Notes: generated by a model not told the origin, from the sequence alone. Shown: positions 1 through 13,200, counted from the stretch's first letter. The stretch is 64,000 bases of DNA from Strix aluco (GCF_031877795.1 NC_133931.1:21773264-21837263); one strand, 5' to 3'. Translations and numbers: made by a program.

Positions 1-3000
1 AAGGATGCCTGTCTTCATTTCGTCTCCTCAAGAGTGCATGAATCCACTCTTTTTAATTAATCTTTTGCTACCTTGGAAGTAGAGCAGAAATTTGGGAAGA
101 ATAGGGGAAAAAGTAGGGGGAGAAAGGACCTGTTTCTACTTTAACAATAACATATTTGTGTGGAATCTTTCATCTGAGGCTTCAGTTTTTAACAATTATT
201 AGAGCCTTGCAATTGCATGATATACCTGTGAGACAAGTAAGTATAATTAGAATGTTACAGTTGTGAGAACTATGGATGCTCAAAGTTCTGAAATCACTCA
301 AGTGACTGAATGTATGAAGTTACCTTATGTTTAACATTCAGTGTTGGCTTAAGTGAGCTGCTCAAGACCAAAATGACTCTATTATGACAGAAATGAAATG
401 CAGGAGTAAAGTCTGTCAGGCCTTTGGATACTGTGGATGTGCCCAGGACTTTCAAATGTCTTTTGGGCTCTTGGAACACCTACTGAGATCAAAGTGATAC
501 AAAAGACTACAGATCATGAAAGCCCAAAGGAACAAAGTTAGTGATTTTTCTAAAAAGAGATGTTTTCACAGTATGATAACAGCAAGTAGTTTTATGAGTT
601 ATATAAACACCCATTTTGTAAACTGAGCTTTGCAAATCATGGAAGTGTATTATCTGTGGAAAAATATATAATCTTTTTAGGTTTCCTACATATTTTTATT
701 AGATTAGAACTGAGGAAGCTTCTCCCTGTACAATTAGCAAAGTGTTCCTGATCCCTATGTTGGTATTTACTGCTCTGTACATTGGATTATTCTCCTCATA
801 GGGGGTATCCTTTGGATTTTTTTCTTAACAAGTACCTACTTTTTAATTCCAATGACTGTTTTAACTATTGTGCAGATGTCATGAAAAAAATTACCTTCAT
901 ACTGTGAACTGGGATTTACACCAAATCATCTGCTGTATTTTTATGGCCTTGAGTGCAACAAGTTATTGAGCCTGTCAGGTTTGTGATGTTTATGAATATT
1001 TGTTTTGCCATGACACATGCTGGCCCCAGTACCTGAATCCTGCCTCTAACCACAAGGTGCCAAGTCATAGCCCTTGAGAAACTGTGTAACATCAAAAGTA
1101 TTTCAGCTGTGTTATTCAGGCACTACTACTAAAGTTGAGATTGTCAGGCTCCAAATCTCTGTGGTTCTTGTTCTTTTTCCACTTCTGTGGGGCACTCTAT
1201 AATGGTGGAATCTTCACAGCAATATAATTTTGGAACGACCCAGGTCTCTATTCCAAAACACCAGTAATGAATGACAGCACAACTGAATATAGTAGGATGT
1301 TTTTTCTGGTAGGCTTATAGTTAATTTGGGATGCAATGGGATTATAAAATGCATTTCTCTCAGTCCTGCCTCAGTGTCTAGACCCTGACAAGACTTCTGA
1401 ATTTGTCCTACAACCTCATTCCAGCTATTGCTTGCTCATTACATTCTCACAAAGTTGTTGCTGGGGCTGTGCTATAACTGTTGTCCTAAGAGAACAGATG
1501 CCCCACACTAGGTTGGAAAGCTGGTTTAGAGATGATTTCTGCAGCCCACACAGTTTCCTTTCATGGGGAGGTAAGACAACCATTGCTTTCCCAGATGTTT
1601 GAATCATACCTCATTTAGCCACAATCCTCAGGCTTCTCCAGTACCTACTGAGAAAAATATTTGCTTTCTTTGACTCTTTCTCAGTCCATTGGTCACTCAG
1701 CTAGAGTAGACTATCTCTGATTGCTTTGAGAGGTGGTATTTCTGCATTAAAACCCTTTTTCTCTGAATCAATACATCTCAGTACAGAGGAGCTGAGGATC
1801 TGTTTTGTTGAGGCTCAAACACAGAACAGCCTTTCCTTGCTTAGCACATCTCTTTGGGATTCTGCTGTTTTCCCCTCTCTCTTGTACGAAAAAGTAGAAG
1901 ACTCAAATACATTGTTAAAGTAAGAAAAAAACTGTTAATGACATTTTTGTCACTCTCCCCAGCCAGACAGAAATTTGGGATCTTTAGTACTCCATTCTTC
2001 CTGGTGATGTGGATTCCGGTTGCAGGAACAGAGAAATTATGGAGATCTGATCCTGGCATATCTAATACTGCTTTCATCCCCATCATTTGCCGGTATATGT
2101 TTATCACCTGGTTGTCTGTTGGCTATCATTTCACTACCCGTGAAAAGCTCATGGCTGTGTGCAAGCACCAACAACTGCAGTGCTTCTCTCTTCAGCCTGA
2201 AGTACCAGTACTCTGCAGAGAGTAGCGGCACTGGGGCATGTAGCTTTACTGGGCCACTGGAGGGCAGAGCTGGTATTATGTATCAGGAATGAAATGCGAA
2301 GGAAGTTACTGTCATGCACAGCATCACCCATGAAGCGTGTTCACATATTTTGAAGTCTGTGCCCATAAAGCCGACAATAACATCCCCATTTTCAGGCTTT
2401 ATTTCAGGATCAGCAGAGAGTGATCCTTTGATCCTTACTTTCCATTTTTGCTATGTAAAACAGAACTAGAGGAAAGGTTCTGCTTGTTTGTCTTTAATTG
2501 CAAGCATCTCTGGGCTATTTAAACTGTGATGAAAACACAGTGAGTCAGTGTGACAATATTGGCAGAGAAGGGATCAGGGTGAAAGCAGTTGTGAACCTCG
2601 CATCCTCTGACTTTGCACACCCAGCTGCCCATACAAAATGCTGCAACAAAACTAGCACAGAGAAAACAAAGCCTTTAGCTTAGGTATGGACCAAGCAAAG
2701 TTTGGGGGTATGGGGTGGTGATAAGCAGAGTTCCATAAACACGATTGTTGAAAGGAACTGACCTCATTTGTATTGTGCTTCAGGAGGCTCAGGAGCACTA
2801 ACATGTCTCTCTGAATTATCTTCAGAAGACAATCAGGTCAGCCTTTCATTAATTTTACAAACCATATTTGATCCAATTGTGAGATTTTTCACAGTAAATC
2901 AAACAGCTTCTACACTAGTGAAGGACGTTTAAAAAGGAAGCTGAACTCTGCTGTGAGCTGGAGGAAGGAAAGGGATGAATGAGTCAAAAGCCAAATCCAG

Positions 3001-4078
3001 ACTTCTCCTCAGACTCTCGTTTTTAGTGTTGGTGGTATATGAATACATTTCTGACAAGACTTAGAGAGGCAGTTAGAGACAATGCCCAGTAACGTTATTA
3101 AAAATTTCCATTAAGCCAATAAATAAAATCCTTAATGTCAACTGTACCTGTAGTTCACTTGTGCTCAGCAGAAAGAAAAAATGCATGCTTTTATGTATGG
3201 GGAAGAATGATCTATTGGAGAAGAAAAAAACATACCAAAAGAAGAAAGAAGACTTCGAATGACAAAGACAGGGGAAAAGACCCAAAATAAAATGTAGGAA
3301 ATGCGAGGAGAGAGTAGGCAATAAGAGGAACAGAAATACTTGTGGATGGAATACTGGTTTTTATTGTAACTTGTAGACCTTTTTTTTAAAAAAAGAAAAA
3401 GAACAATGTAATCATCTGGTTGAGGGTTATGGTAAACAGAGAGGCCAAGGAAATAGCTGAACAACTTGCAGAGGAGACAGCTGAAGATAAACAAACCCCC
3501 AGACTTCCCCAGCTCACAGGACAGAAAGAAATGGGAGAAAACAGAAGCCAAGCAAGGTCTGCAGAGAATGAGAGAATTGTCTCTGTGTAATGCCAGGGAA
3601 AAGACAAACCTGCCTTTTCATCTGTACAACTAAAGAGGATGACTGGGCAGCTGAAGAAATAAACTGAAGAAAGAAACTAAAGAAATAATACTGTAGATCG
3701 GGGTAAGAACTGTTCTACCACTGAGATAAACCTCAATGTCTTTGAGATACGGAAGGTAAATTTATTTTAGAATTTAAAAAAAAATGTGCAGAATGTGCCA
3801 TTTTCCCTGGTAACCCACATTTAGGGAGATGGGGAAGAGCAAACTTATCTCCTTGTTCTGCCATTCAGCTCACCTTCAGCACATGGGTATGCATGTGTAT
3901 GGTCACAGAAGCAAACAGTACATTAGTCCACTCAAGTGCGTGATTCCAGTATGAGTGTAATGGCAACAGTACTTTTCAGGTGGCACCCTGATGTTGGCCT
4001 ATCACATTTACAAATTAAAACAAGCTTTTGCTGTGCATGTCTAATATGTTTTCTGCAATGCTTTGTATAAAAGTCACC
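1..4078. other. Intergenic, nothing recognised
   Basis: AT-rich sequence with short chance frames only (the longest, 128 aa on minus at 3165-3551, is low-complexity F/S-rich). I looked for DPYS, which follows DCSTAMP in human, and did not find it. Confidence 0.6.
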
Positions 4079-4745
4079 AAATCACAGAGTCGCTGAGGCT
4101 GGCAGGCACCTCTAGATATACCTACACCAGCCCTACTGCTTTGCATTGCTCAAAGCCATGTCTTGTTCAGTTTTGAATATCTCCAAGGATGGAAACACCA
4201 TAACCTCCCTGGGGAACCTGTTCCAGTGTTTTGACCTCACAGTAAAAAGTTTTTCTTATGTTTAGGTGATACCCCAGTCAAGTTTCTGGCCTTTATGTTT
4301 GGAAGTGGCTTCCAGGGGAAACTGCTCCATCACCTTCTCACAGATTGAGGTGAGGCTGACAAACCTGTAGCTTCACAGATCCTCCTCCTTGCCCTTCTTG
4401 AAGATGGAAGTGACATTCACTTTCTTCTAGTCCTCAGTAACTTCTGATCACCATGACCTTTCAAAGATAATCAAGAGTTGCCCCACAAGGACACCAGCCA
4501 GCACCCTCAGCACCCATGGGTGCCTCCCATCATGTCCTATGGACTTAATATATCCAGTGTGTTTAAGTGTTTTCTAAACATGTCATCCTTCACACGGTGA
4601 GTAGGTCTTCCTTGCTCCAGACTTTCCCTCTGGTCTGAGGGGCCTGGCATGGCTAAAGATCAGTCTTACCTGTAAAGACCAAGACAAAGAAGTACCTTGG
4701 GCTTTTCCATGTCTTTTGTCACCTGTAGTGGGGTCAAGCATCTAG
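4079..4745 (-). mobile_element. CR1 LINE fragment, 3' half with internal deletions
   Basis: On the plus strand it opens with ATCACAGAGTCGCTGAGGC, the reversed CR1 3' end, and continues through recognisable CR1 segments (TTGAATATCTCCAAGGATGG, CCTTGCCCTTCTTGAAGATG). Parts of the reverse transcriptase region are missing between about 4290 and 4340. No long open frame remains, so the copy is old. Confidence 0.85.
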
Positions 4746-5869
4746 GTAAAATGTTTACCAGAGCTGAACATTTTGTACAGAATTACAATTAGCTTCCCAA
4801 TGACTGGGTTTTATCACTGCCATCACTCTTGCCAATTTGAGGGGGCAAGCTAAGTAATAGTAAGCTGCCCTGCCAGTTAGCAGTTGAGAGCCCCAGCATT
4901 CAGGTACAACACTGTTCTGTAAACCTTCAAGATCTCACCTGTCCTACCAAAGGCTCTTTTTCATAATCAGACCTTCCCACTAGGGTTAAATTCCTTAAGG
5001 AAATGCAAAGTACAGACATGGTACTGTCCTGAAAGCATACTCCAGAACTCAAAATCCTAACAGATTTAGGTATCTCTCCCAACCACTGATCCTCATCTGA
5101 GTCATTTTGATGAACCATTCCTTTGTGCTGCAAAGCTTTCACTTGCTGCTTGCAGAACAACAGAGAGAAAAGGTGTGCTGGGTGGGAACACACCATCAAA
5201 CAGGAAAAGCGAGAAACTCCAAAACAAATTTTGCCTCCTGATGCCAAGTGAAGCAGGTAGCGTTTTGTGGTAATGCTGTCAATCAGACCTGCCCTGCCTT
5301 TGGGTATTGTAATCAGTAGGAGATCAGGGCTTCTCACCAGCCTGTCCTTTGGGACTGAAAGCAGCACATCCAACTCCTACCAGCAATGAACTTGTCAGAA
5401 CTCAGCCAAAAATGCTCAGCTCTTGCTGACATTTAACTCTTCCCTTCCATCTGCAGTGATAACAAGAATGAACACACACTCTTACCAATAGTACCTGGAC
5501 AGCTAGTCTGTTTTGTGAAAATAAATTTAGAGCAACCTTCAAATAGCTTCTTTTTCACCAGAATGTTTCTTGCTACTGGTCCTTGACAATAGTACCTGGG
5601 ATATAAATGGTGTTCTGCTACTATCCAGGGCTGTCCCACTTTAGTAAAAGAGGACATAGTCAGGCCACACAGAGACATTCAGTACACCTCTTAATAATGC
5701 ATGGATTTAATCTAGCACCTCATTTTTTAGAGGCAAATTGTTGGCACACCAGCAACCTGAATCATCTGTGTCCATGAAGGAGTGAGGCTTCATTTGGAAG
5801 ACCCAAAGAAAAAAAAAGACTTGGCGTTTTTCAGTGTTTAAGGTGGGAAATAACTCCTGACACTTGCTA
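4746..5869. other. Intergenic, nothing recognised
   Basis: Contains a 148-aa minus frame (4927-5373) without recognisable domain, splice context or family resemblance. It is treated as chance. Confidence 0.55.
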
Positions 5870-7199
5870 CTGGAAAGTTTTAAATAAGTCTTTATTCATT
5901 CAGATAACAGAGACATTGATCAATGGCTGTCTTGGGACCATGCACATATTATAGAGGAACAGAGTACAGTTTGCTATCATACAACCTAAAGAAAGGTTGG
6001 CTGTGGCTGAAAATCAAGAGTACACTGCCTGTTGGGTGGATATTTAGCTCTATATTAAATCTCTAGTGCCACATCAGTCAAGTCATTCCTATGTCTTTAT
6101 GCTTTTAGCATTTGTTCTTGTGTCATACAAAGGTAGCATCACTGATGTTAGTTGAATAGGTGAAGTACTCAGTATTGGCTCAGGTTTGTTTCACTGACGT
6201 CAATGGTGGCTTAAGCAACATAATTAAGCCCATTTTTACCACTTCTGAAAGCTCCCACCGACTGTGAGATTCAAAGCATTGTTCACCTCTGTTTAAATGC
6301 CCCTACACCTCAAAACCAGCTTGTTCGGACCCACAGCACCTGATTCCTCTGTTTTCTAGCTCTCATGAGCATCCTCACTTTGGCGCATGCTATATTACCT
6401 CTCTCATGATCATCAAAGGTACAGGACAATCTGCACTAACTATGTCTATGGATATGTGAAAGTGGGAGTCTAAAACCAAGTGAGGAATTCTGGGTGGGAG
6501 TATGGGATTAGAAACTTCTGAGAGACAAATCAGCAAAAGTAAGTGGGAGACTTGAGGTGGGAGGGAGAGTTGGGCTGGGCTAGAAGTTTGACAGAGCATA
6601 TAGAGTACTGGCCCTGCAGAAGAGACAGCTACAGAGGCCGGAGCAGGTATAAGAAGCTAGGGATGGGAGAGAACCAGGCTGAAGGGTCTAGGGCAGTTGA
6701 GGGTTGAGAAATAGGTAGAAATGTCTAGAAACATCCACGTCCTCTAGTTAGACTCTTGGCCAGACCAGAAGCCAATGGACAGACTCTGCTATGTCTTCTA
6801 TCTTCAGTGTCTGGCAAATGTGAAGAAGACAAACCCGCTGCTGCCAGTATGTCCTCTGTTAGCTCAACCCAAAGAGATTTGTGCTGTAGTCCTAAAAGCT
6901 CCAAGCTGTTTGACTGTTTTTACACAGAAGAACAGACCCTCCATGGATTTCTAAAGTACTAGACAATGCAGACCCCAAGTGGAAAAATGAGTATTAATGC
7001 AACGTGGAGCTCTCTGTGGTGAAGAGCACAATATCTCCCATGGCTTCTTTTCCACACTTTTCCAAAATACTGATGATTAGCCTTTGATCCTAATTTTTAC
7101 ATTTCAAAATTGACATTCCATAGGAAAGACGGGTGCAAAACAGAGGTCCCTGTGGAGCTAGAGCATCTCAACCTTATCCAAAGATTCACTTGGTCTCTT
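5870..7199 (-). other. DCSTAMP: Probable DCSTAMP 3' UTR with poly(A) signal
   Basis: No coding frame is visible after the DCSTAMP stop. The nearest canonical AATAAA on the minus strand is at 5891-5896 (TTTATT on the plus strand), giving a 3' UTR of about 1.3 kb if it is used. The extent is an inference; a non-canonical signal could shorten it. Confidence 0.4.
5891..5896 (-). promoter_or_regulatory. Candidate DCSTAMP poly(A) signal AATAAA
   Basis: TTTATT on the plus strand, reading AATAAA in the DCSTAMP direction, about 1.3 kb after the stop codon. It is the first canonical hexamer downstream that I found. Confidence 0.4.
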
Positions 7200-7283
7200 T
7201 CACACTGTGTTGTCATTTGCCACACTCCTTTCTTTCTTCTTGACTGCTTCTCTTGCCTTGAGTATTGGAAACCAAAAGTTGAC
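7200..7283 (-). CDS. DCSTAMP: DCSTAMP last coding exon (residues 450-476 and stop)
   Basis: Short exon of 84 bp, recognised from its acceptor (TTCTATCTTTCCAG at 7284-7297) and from the start of its translation, VNFWFPILK, which aligns with IHFWLPVLK in the human C-terminus. It then becomes lysine-rich (KKKER), as human has RKK at this place, and ends at TGA in 7200-7202. The phase agrees with the donor at 7998. The final dozen residues diverge from human. A different open frame covers the same bases on the minus strand and would hide this exon from a simple ORF scan. Confidence 0.9.
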   Translation of the reverse strand, partial: VNFWFPILKAREAVKKKERSVANDNTV

Positions 7284-10200
7284 CTGGAAAGATAGAAGTA
7301 TGCTGCTATGATCATAGTATTACTGAGTTAGAGTTTGCCCAGACACTAGCATCCTGTGTAGTCAGCATTGAAGGCTATTAAAAAAAACCCAAATCAAACT
7401 ATATGTGTCTGCAGTATCTATATAGATTTTCCATAAATATATTCATGTTTTTTATTTCCACTAGTGTATATATGCATATATATACAGGACAAATGTTTTT
7501 GCAAGTAAAAAGTTCTGTTTCCTAATGGTATTTGCAGTTGCACTCCTACTGTGTTTTAAACCAGAAATACATCACCTTCCATTTTGCTAAGCAACAACTC
7601 AACATCTTTCTCAACATTAAAAGGCTGCTCACAAATGCCTAACATTTGCTGTCTAGACTTCAGGAATACCCTTTGTGCTGGAGGTGCTTTTCATATGTTC
7701 ATGAAAACCAAGTTTCTTCTCTGGAGAGCTCTAAATCTGAGGAGTATTTTCCCGCCAGCATGTAGTATTTGGGTGTACCCATGTCATATCTGATGCATGT
7801 GTGTTGAAGGACAGAACAAAACAGTTATATGATCTAATCTCACCAATAGGCAACCTGTCTCTGGCATCTGTGCAGGAGAGCACTGGGGAAAGTCTATTAG
7901 CACATAATTGAAGTTAACAAGTGTTTAAGTATTTCCTGGATCTGGCTACCACCCTGAGAGAGGGAGATTTTTTTTTTCCCTGAAGCTGATGGCTTACCGT
8001 TCTAGCAAACATGTTTTTCCCAGTTTTCTCTTGTAGCTTTGCTCTTTTCTTGAGTAATTTTGCATGCAAATAATGTATCCGTTTCATCTCGGTGTCGGGA
8101 TAAAATGAAGTTGAAATGAGTATTTTAAGTTGGGTCAGGAGGCCAGAGAATAACCCAAAAATGATTAAGAAGATGATGATGACTCCAAGCTGGATCCATG
8201 TTGTGGAGAGAGCAAGCTCTGGCTGAGGGATGCAGTCATGCTTAAACAAAGAGATCTTGAAAGGATTAGTCTTTTCAATATGCTCTCTCATACCAAAGAT
8301 GAAGCTGTTCTCATTCCTCTGCACAAGAAAAGGGGAAAAAAAGAGAGTTGGTTGTAGTACTGATTCCCTCCTTTCTTAATATTTCTCCCGCTGGACATTC
8401 ATATTTACAAAGGACCATAAATCATCTAGTCCATCCAGTGTCTATATATACTATGCTCATAACAATATATTTATTGGATATTTATAAATGTTTCAGACTG
8501 CATTATCACCATTTGTTTTGGGAGACTGTCCCACAATTTGGACTATTAAGAGCCTACTTTCTCAGTGGCTCTGATAGACAAACATTTAGCTAATCTGACT
8601 ATAATGATTTAATATATTCCCTCTGTCCTCTGTCCTTATTGATCCTCTGTCAGAGAGTCCTTCCTTCAGAGTAAAACAGCAGAGCAGAGTGTGCCCATCC
8701 CTTTGGTGGTGGGTCAGTACGTGACCAGCAGTGCTTCCACACCCACCTAGGCAGATGTTCTGACCACAAGGTTGTCACACAAAGCCACCTCTAATAGGTG
8801 CCTTTGCTTACAAGAGCTGATGTCTTGCACTGCTTGTGGACTGAAATGCTGGAAGAGAGGGTCTAAATTAGACATGCTGTTGGGACCAGTATTTCATACT
8901 GGCAGGAAACTTTCTGCTCTTTGTGTAGGAACACTGTAGGGACACTGAATCACCCAGCCCTCTTTTCTGACTGTGTCAGGGGGATATGTAACTCTTCCCT
9001 GTGGCTCTTCTAACCACCGTACAGAGGCCAGGCACTTTGCTTACATGCTCATTGGAAGAATCAGGTGCCCAAAGCATGCTACCTATTTTCTGCCTGTTAG
9101 CCATTTCTTGACGTTATCCTGTTCCATTCTATCTCAGTTGTCCTGGTTTAACCAGGATAGGGTTAAGTTTCCCCAGCAGTGGGGGGGAGCTCTAGCCGGG
9201 TTATTCAGATACCATGCGGACGTCACATCCTGGCAGGTCACATTGTCCTGGCGCGGAAGCGCGGTGCACTCGTGGTTTTGTACATCGTGCTTCTCACTGC
9301 TGTATTTGGTAGCTATTTTGCTCTGTTCATTGCTATCGCTATTATTGTTATTGTTGTTGTTTGTTGTGTTGCTATTGCATTGTTGTATTAAACTTTTCCT
9401 TATTTCAGTCTTGGGGCTTCGTATTTCACTCCCTTTGTGGGGGAGGGGTAGCGGCCGCGTGGTCTCAGACCCCGGCAGGGGCTAAACCACCACATCAGTA
9501 CATTTTGTGCCTAATCTGAATCAATGTTTAAGCAAGGAAAAACTGCATTAGGAACTCAATATGGAACAGGGGTATAAGTGCATGAAGAACTTTACTGGTC
9601 ATACTAAGAATAAACATCTCAAGAAGTTGCTGAGTCTGTCCTGCTCACCCAGCCAGCTTTCTAGACTCCCTGAGATCAGCAGCCCTGAGGCTTTTTATGA
9701 CAAATCTGTTGAGATTGAATTTTACATTTTCATGTGACTAGCCTTCCTTGGGCAACTAGAAACAATCTGATAATGGCATAATTTTCTGTTTTGGGAGAAT
9801 CAAATAGGTTTCCACCGGAGTGAACACTGAACCACATAAAGAGAGCAACTTCATAGTACAGGACTCATGAATCAGCCAGACAGGGTCAGGCTCAGGCCCT
9901 CTGTCCACAGATGGTGGGACTCAGCTCCTTTTTCGCCCTGACTTGGGTCACACCCAAGGCAGGTGTCGTGGTTTAAGTCCAGAAGACGACTGAGCACCAC
10001 ACAGCTGCTTACTCATTCCTTCATCCCCAGAGATGGGGAGGTGAAAATAAAACAAAAGGCTCAGGATCAAGACAAGAACAGGGAGGGATGACTCAGCAGT
10101 TATGGTCACAGGCAAAAGACAGACTCTGTAGGGGAAGAAAAAGATCATCAACTTAATTTGAACACCACCACCACCACCAACACTAATTTACCAATCAAAC

Positions 10201-13200
10201 AGAGTAGGACAGTGAGAAATACAACCAAATCTTAAAAACACCTTCCCCCCACCCTTCCCTTCTTCTCAGGCTCAGCTTTGCTCCTGATTTCTCTACCTTC
10301 TCCCTTCCAGCAGAGCAGGGGCCAGGGAATGGGGGTTGCCATCAGTTCATCACCCATTGTTTCTGCTGCTCCTTCCTCCTCAGGGGGGAGGACTCCTCAC
10401 ACTCTTCCTCTGCTCCAGCATGGGGTCCCTCTCACAGGAGACAGTCCTCCATGAACTTCTCCAACACGAGTCCTTTCCACAGGGCTGCAGCTTTTCGTGG
10501 ACTGCTCCAGAGTGAGTCCCTTACACGGGGTGCAGTCCTCCAAGCAACAGACTGCTCCAGTGTGGGCTTACCTCGGAGTCCCGGCCTTCTTTGGGCGTAG
10601 CCATCTGCTCTGGCATGGGGTCTTCCACAGGCTGTATGTTGGCATATGCTCCACTGGTGACCTCCATGGGCTGCAGGGGAACCTCTGCTCTAGTGCACCT
10701 CCCTCTCCTCCTCCTTTCTTCAGTTGGCCTCAGTGTTTTCATAGGTATTTCCCTCACAACTCCTTCTCCTCCCAGGTTCCCCTTCCTAAATACATTATTG
10801 CAGAGGTGCAGCTAGTATCACTAATCGGCTCGGCCTTGGCCAGAGACGGGTCCAACTTGGAGCTGGGGGAGCTTATGGAAGCTTCTCAGAGGAGCCAAGC
10901 CTGTAGCCCCCTTTCCCCGCTAACAAAACCCTGCCACACGTGAACCCAACACAGCAGGTCATGATAAGGGGCTGTCCTCAAGGTACAAAGGATAGAAACA
11001 CAGGCAAAACCACACACAGCAGTACACAGAGAATAGCTGAGGCTACAGCAGGTTGCTTACGGTTGTGTTCAGTTGGATTTTTAATATCTCCAGGGATGGA
11101 GACTCCACAACCTGTCTCAGAAAGCTATTCTAGTGTTTGATCACCTGAAGAGTAAAAAAAAAAAAAAAAAAAATCTAATGTTGAAATGGAATTTCCATTA
11201 ATTTGTGCCCATTGCTTCTTATCCCTGCACTGGGCACCACTGAGAAGAGTCTGGCTCCTCTTTCTTACACCCACACCCCATAAGGTATTTATACACACTG
11301 ATAAGAAACTCCCAAGCCATCTCTTCTCCAGCCTGAACAGCCCCAGCTCTCTCAGCCTCTCCTCACATGACAGATGCTCCAGCACTTTAATCATCTTCTT
11401 GATCATTTTCTCAACTCACTCCAGTATATGCCTCTCTTGTACTGGGTCTCACCAGTGGTAAGCAGAGGGGAAGGATCATCACTCTCATCCTGCTGACAAC
11501 ACTCTGCCTAATGCAGCCCAGGATATCTCTTTATTTGCCAGAAGGGCACATTGCAGGCTTGTGGTCAACGTGGTGTCCATCAGAACTCTCAGGGACTTTT
11601 TTTGCAAAGCTACCTTCCATCCAGTTGGACCCCAACACATATAGTGCCTGGGGTTATTTCTTGTCAAAGACAGTAAGACATGGTATTTTCCTTTGCCGAA
11701 CATTGTGAGGTTCCTGTCAGCCCAATTCTCTAGCCTTTCCAAGTCCCTCTGAATGGCAGCCCAATCCACTGGTGTTTCATCCACTCTTCCCAGTTCTATA
11801 TTATCTGCAAACTTTTGTGGCTACAATCTGTTCCTCTGTTCAGGTCATTAATCAAGAAGTTAAACAGTATAGGTTCCAGTGTCTACTCCTGGGTGACATC
11901 AGAAGATACTTTGTGCCACTAATCAGAATCTTTTAGGTTCAGCAGTTCAGCCAATTTTTAGATCACATCATTCTTCATTTATCTAGCCCATGCTTCATCA
12001 GTTTGTCAATGAGGATGTTGTGGAAGACACTGTCACAAACCCTAATACATGCAGAATCAGCATCCACTGTTCTCTCTTCATCCAACAATCCAGTGATTGT
12101 ATCATAGAATGCTGTTAGGTAGATTAAGCATGATTTAGCATTTATAAATCCATGCTGAATACTCCTAATAGTCTTCTTGGCCTTCACGTGTTTGGAAATG
12201 GCTTCCACAGTTATATTCTCCATCACTTTCCAAGGGATCAAGGTGAAGTTGACCAGACTGTAGTTCCCTGGATCCTCTTCCTTGCCCTTCCTGAAGATGA
12301 AAGTGACAGTTGCTTCTTTCCAGTCCTCAGGAAACTCTCCCAGGTGCCATGACCTTTCAAAGATAATCAAGAGTGGCCTCACAGTGACATCAGCCAGCTC
12401 TCTCAGCACCTGTGGGTGCCTCTGCAGGTGGGGACCATCAGGTCCCATGGACTCTGTTTAAATGTTCTCTAAGCTGATCCTTGTTCCAGACTTGCTCTCT
12501 GGTCTCAGAGGCTTGGGATTCCTGATGGCTGGTCTTCCTAGTAAAGGCAGAGCTGAAGGTGACATTGAGTACTTTGGGCTTTTCCATGTCCTTTGTCACC
12601 AGGACCCCTAGTGCACTTAGCAGTGGACCTGTATTTCCCCATGTCTGTCTTTTGCTGTTGATAGACCTGTAGAAGCCCTTTGTGTTACCCTTTGCCTGAC
12701 TCCCCTGATTCAGCTCCAGGTGCGCTTTGGCTTTCTTGCCTGCATTTCTATAAAATCAGTGTCTCTATATTCCTCCTGGGCCCCCTGTCCCTGCTTCCAC
12801 CTCCTCTATGCTTCTTCTTTACATTTGAGTTTTGTCAGGAGCCACTTGCTCATCCATGCTGGTCTCCTGCTGCTTTTGCTTGATAAAGTTGGCATGAATA
12901 ATTCTTGATCTTGGAGTAGGTGATTTTTGAATATCAACCAGCTCTCCTGAACCCTTTTTCTGTCAGGGACCATATTGCAGGGGACCAGGACCATTTCACA
13001 TGCTGGTTTGGTGATGCTAGATCACAGCTGCTGTGCAGCAGCAGGGTTTATATGAGGTGTAAAGCCCCTTTAGCATGCATAGCAATCTGTCTCCTCAACA
13101 TATCTCACATTAGACTGACTGACCAGATGATGAAAGCCTCTCTACTTTTGCACAGGAATCTGAGCTCTCCCGGATGGGTCTGACTTGTTATACGTGTGCT

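Noticed and set aside
1-7000. Terminal exons of DPYS, the human neighbour beyond DCSTAMP
   Set aside because: I looked for the dihydropyrimidinase C-terminal sequence on the plus strand and saw nothing similar. The gene probably lies beyond the left edge.
7455-7485. TATA-rich near-palindrome as a promoter
   Set aside because: It lies in DCSTAMP intron 3 with no transcript start context; low-complexity TA alternation is enough to explain it.
7914-7997. C-terminal extension of the DCSTAMP frame at 7914-8324
   Set aside because: A strong donor (ACG|GTAAGC) precedes it, and the extension does not resemble the family, whereas the exon at 7200-7283 does.
9179-9485. Leu/Val-rich frames of 70 and 170 aa that look like membrane proteins
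   Set aside because: They lie in or across the solo LTR, in its T/G-rich stretch; hydrophobicity is a by-product of GTT, CTG and ATT codons.
10497-10943. 148-aa frame
   Set aside because: Wholly inside the 990-bp solo LTR, with no domain and no start or splice context.
12680-12908. Two overlapping small frames (67 and 62 aa) repeated identically at 27374-27602
   Set aside because: They are antisense to CR1 ORF2 in both places. Identity reflects the shared CR1 block, not a conserved small protein.
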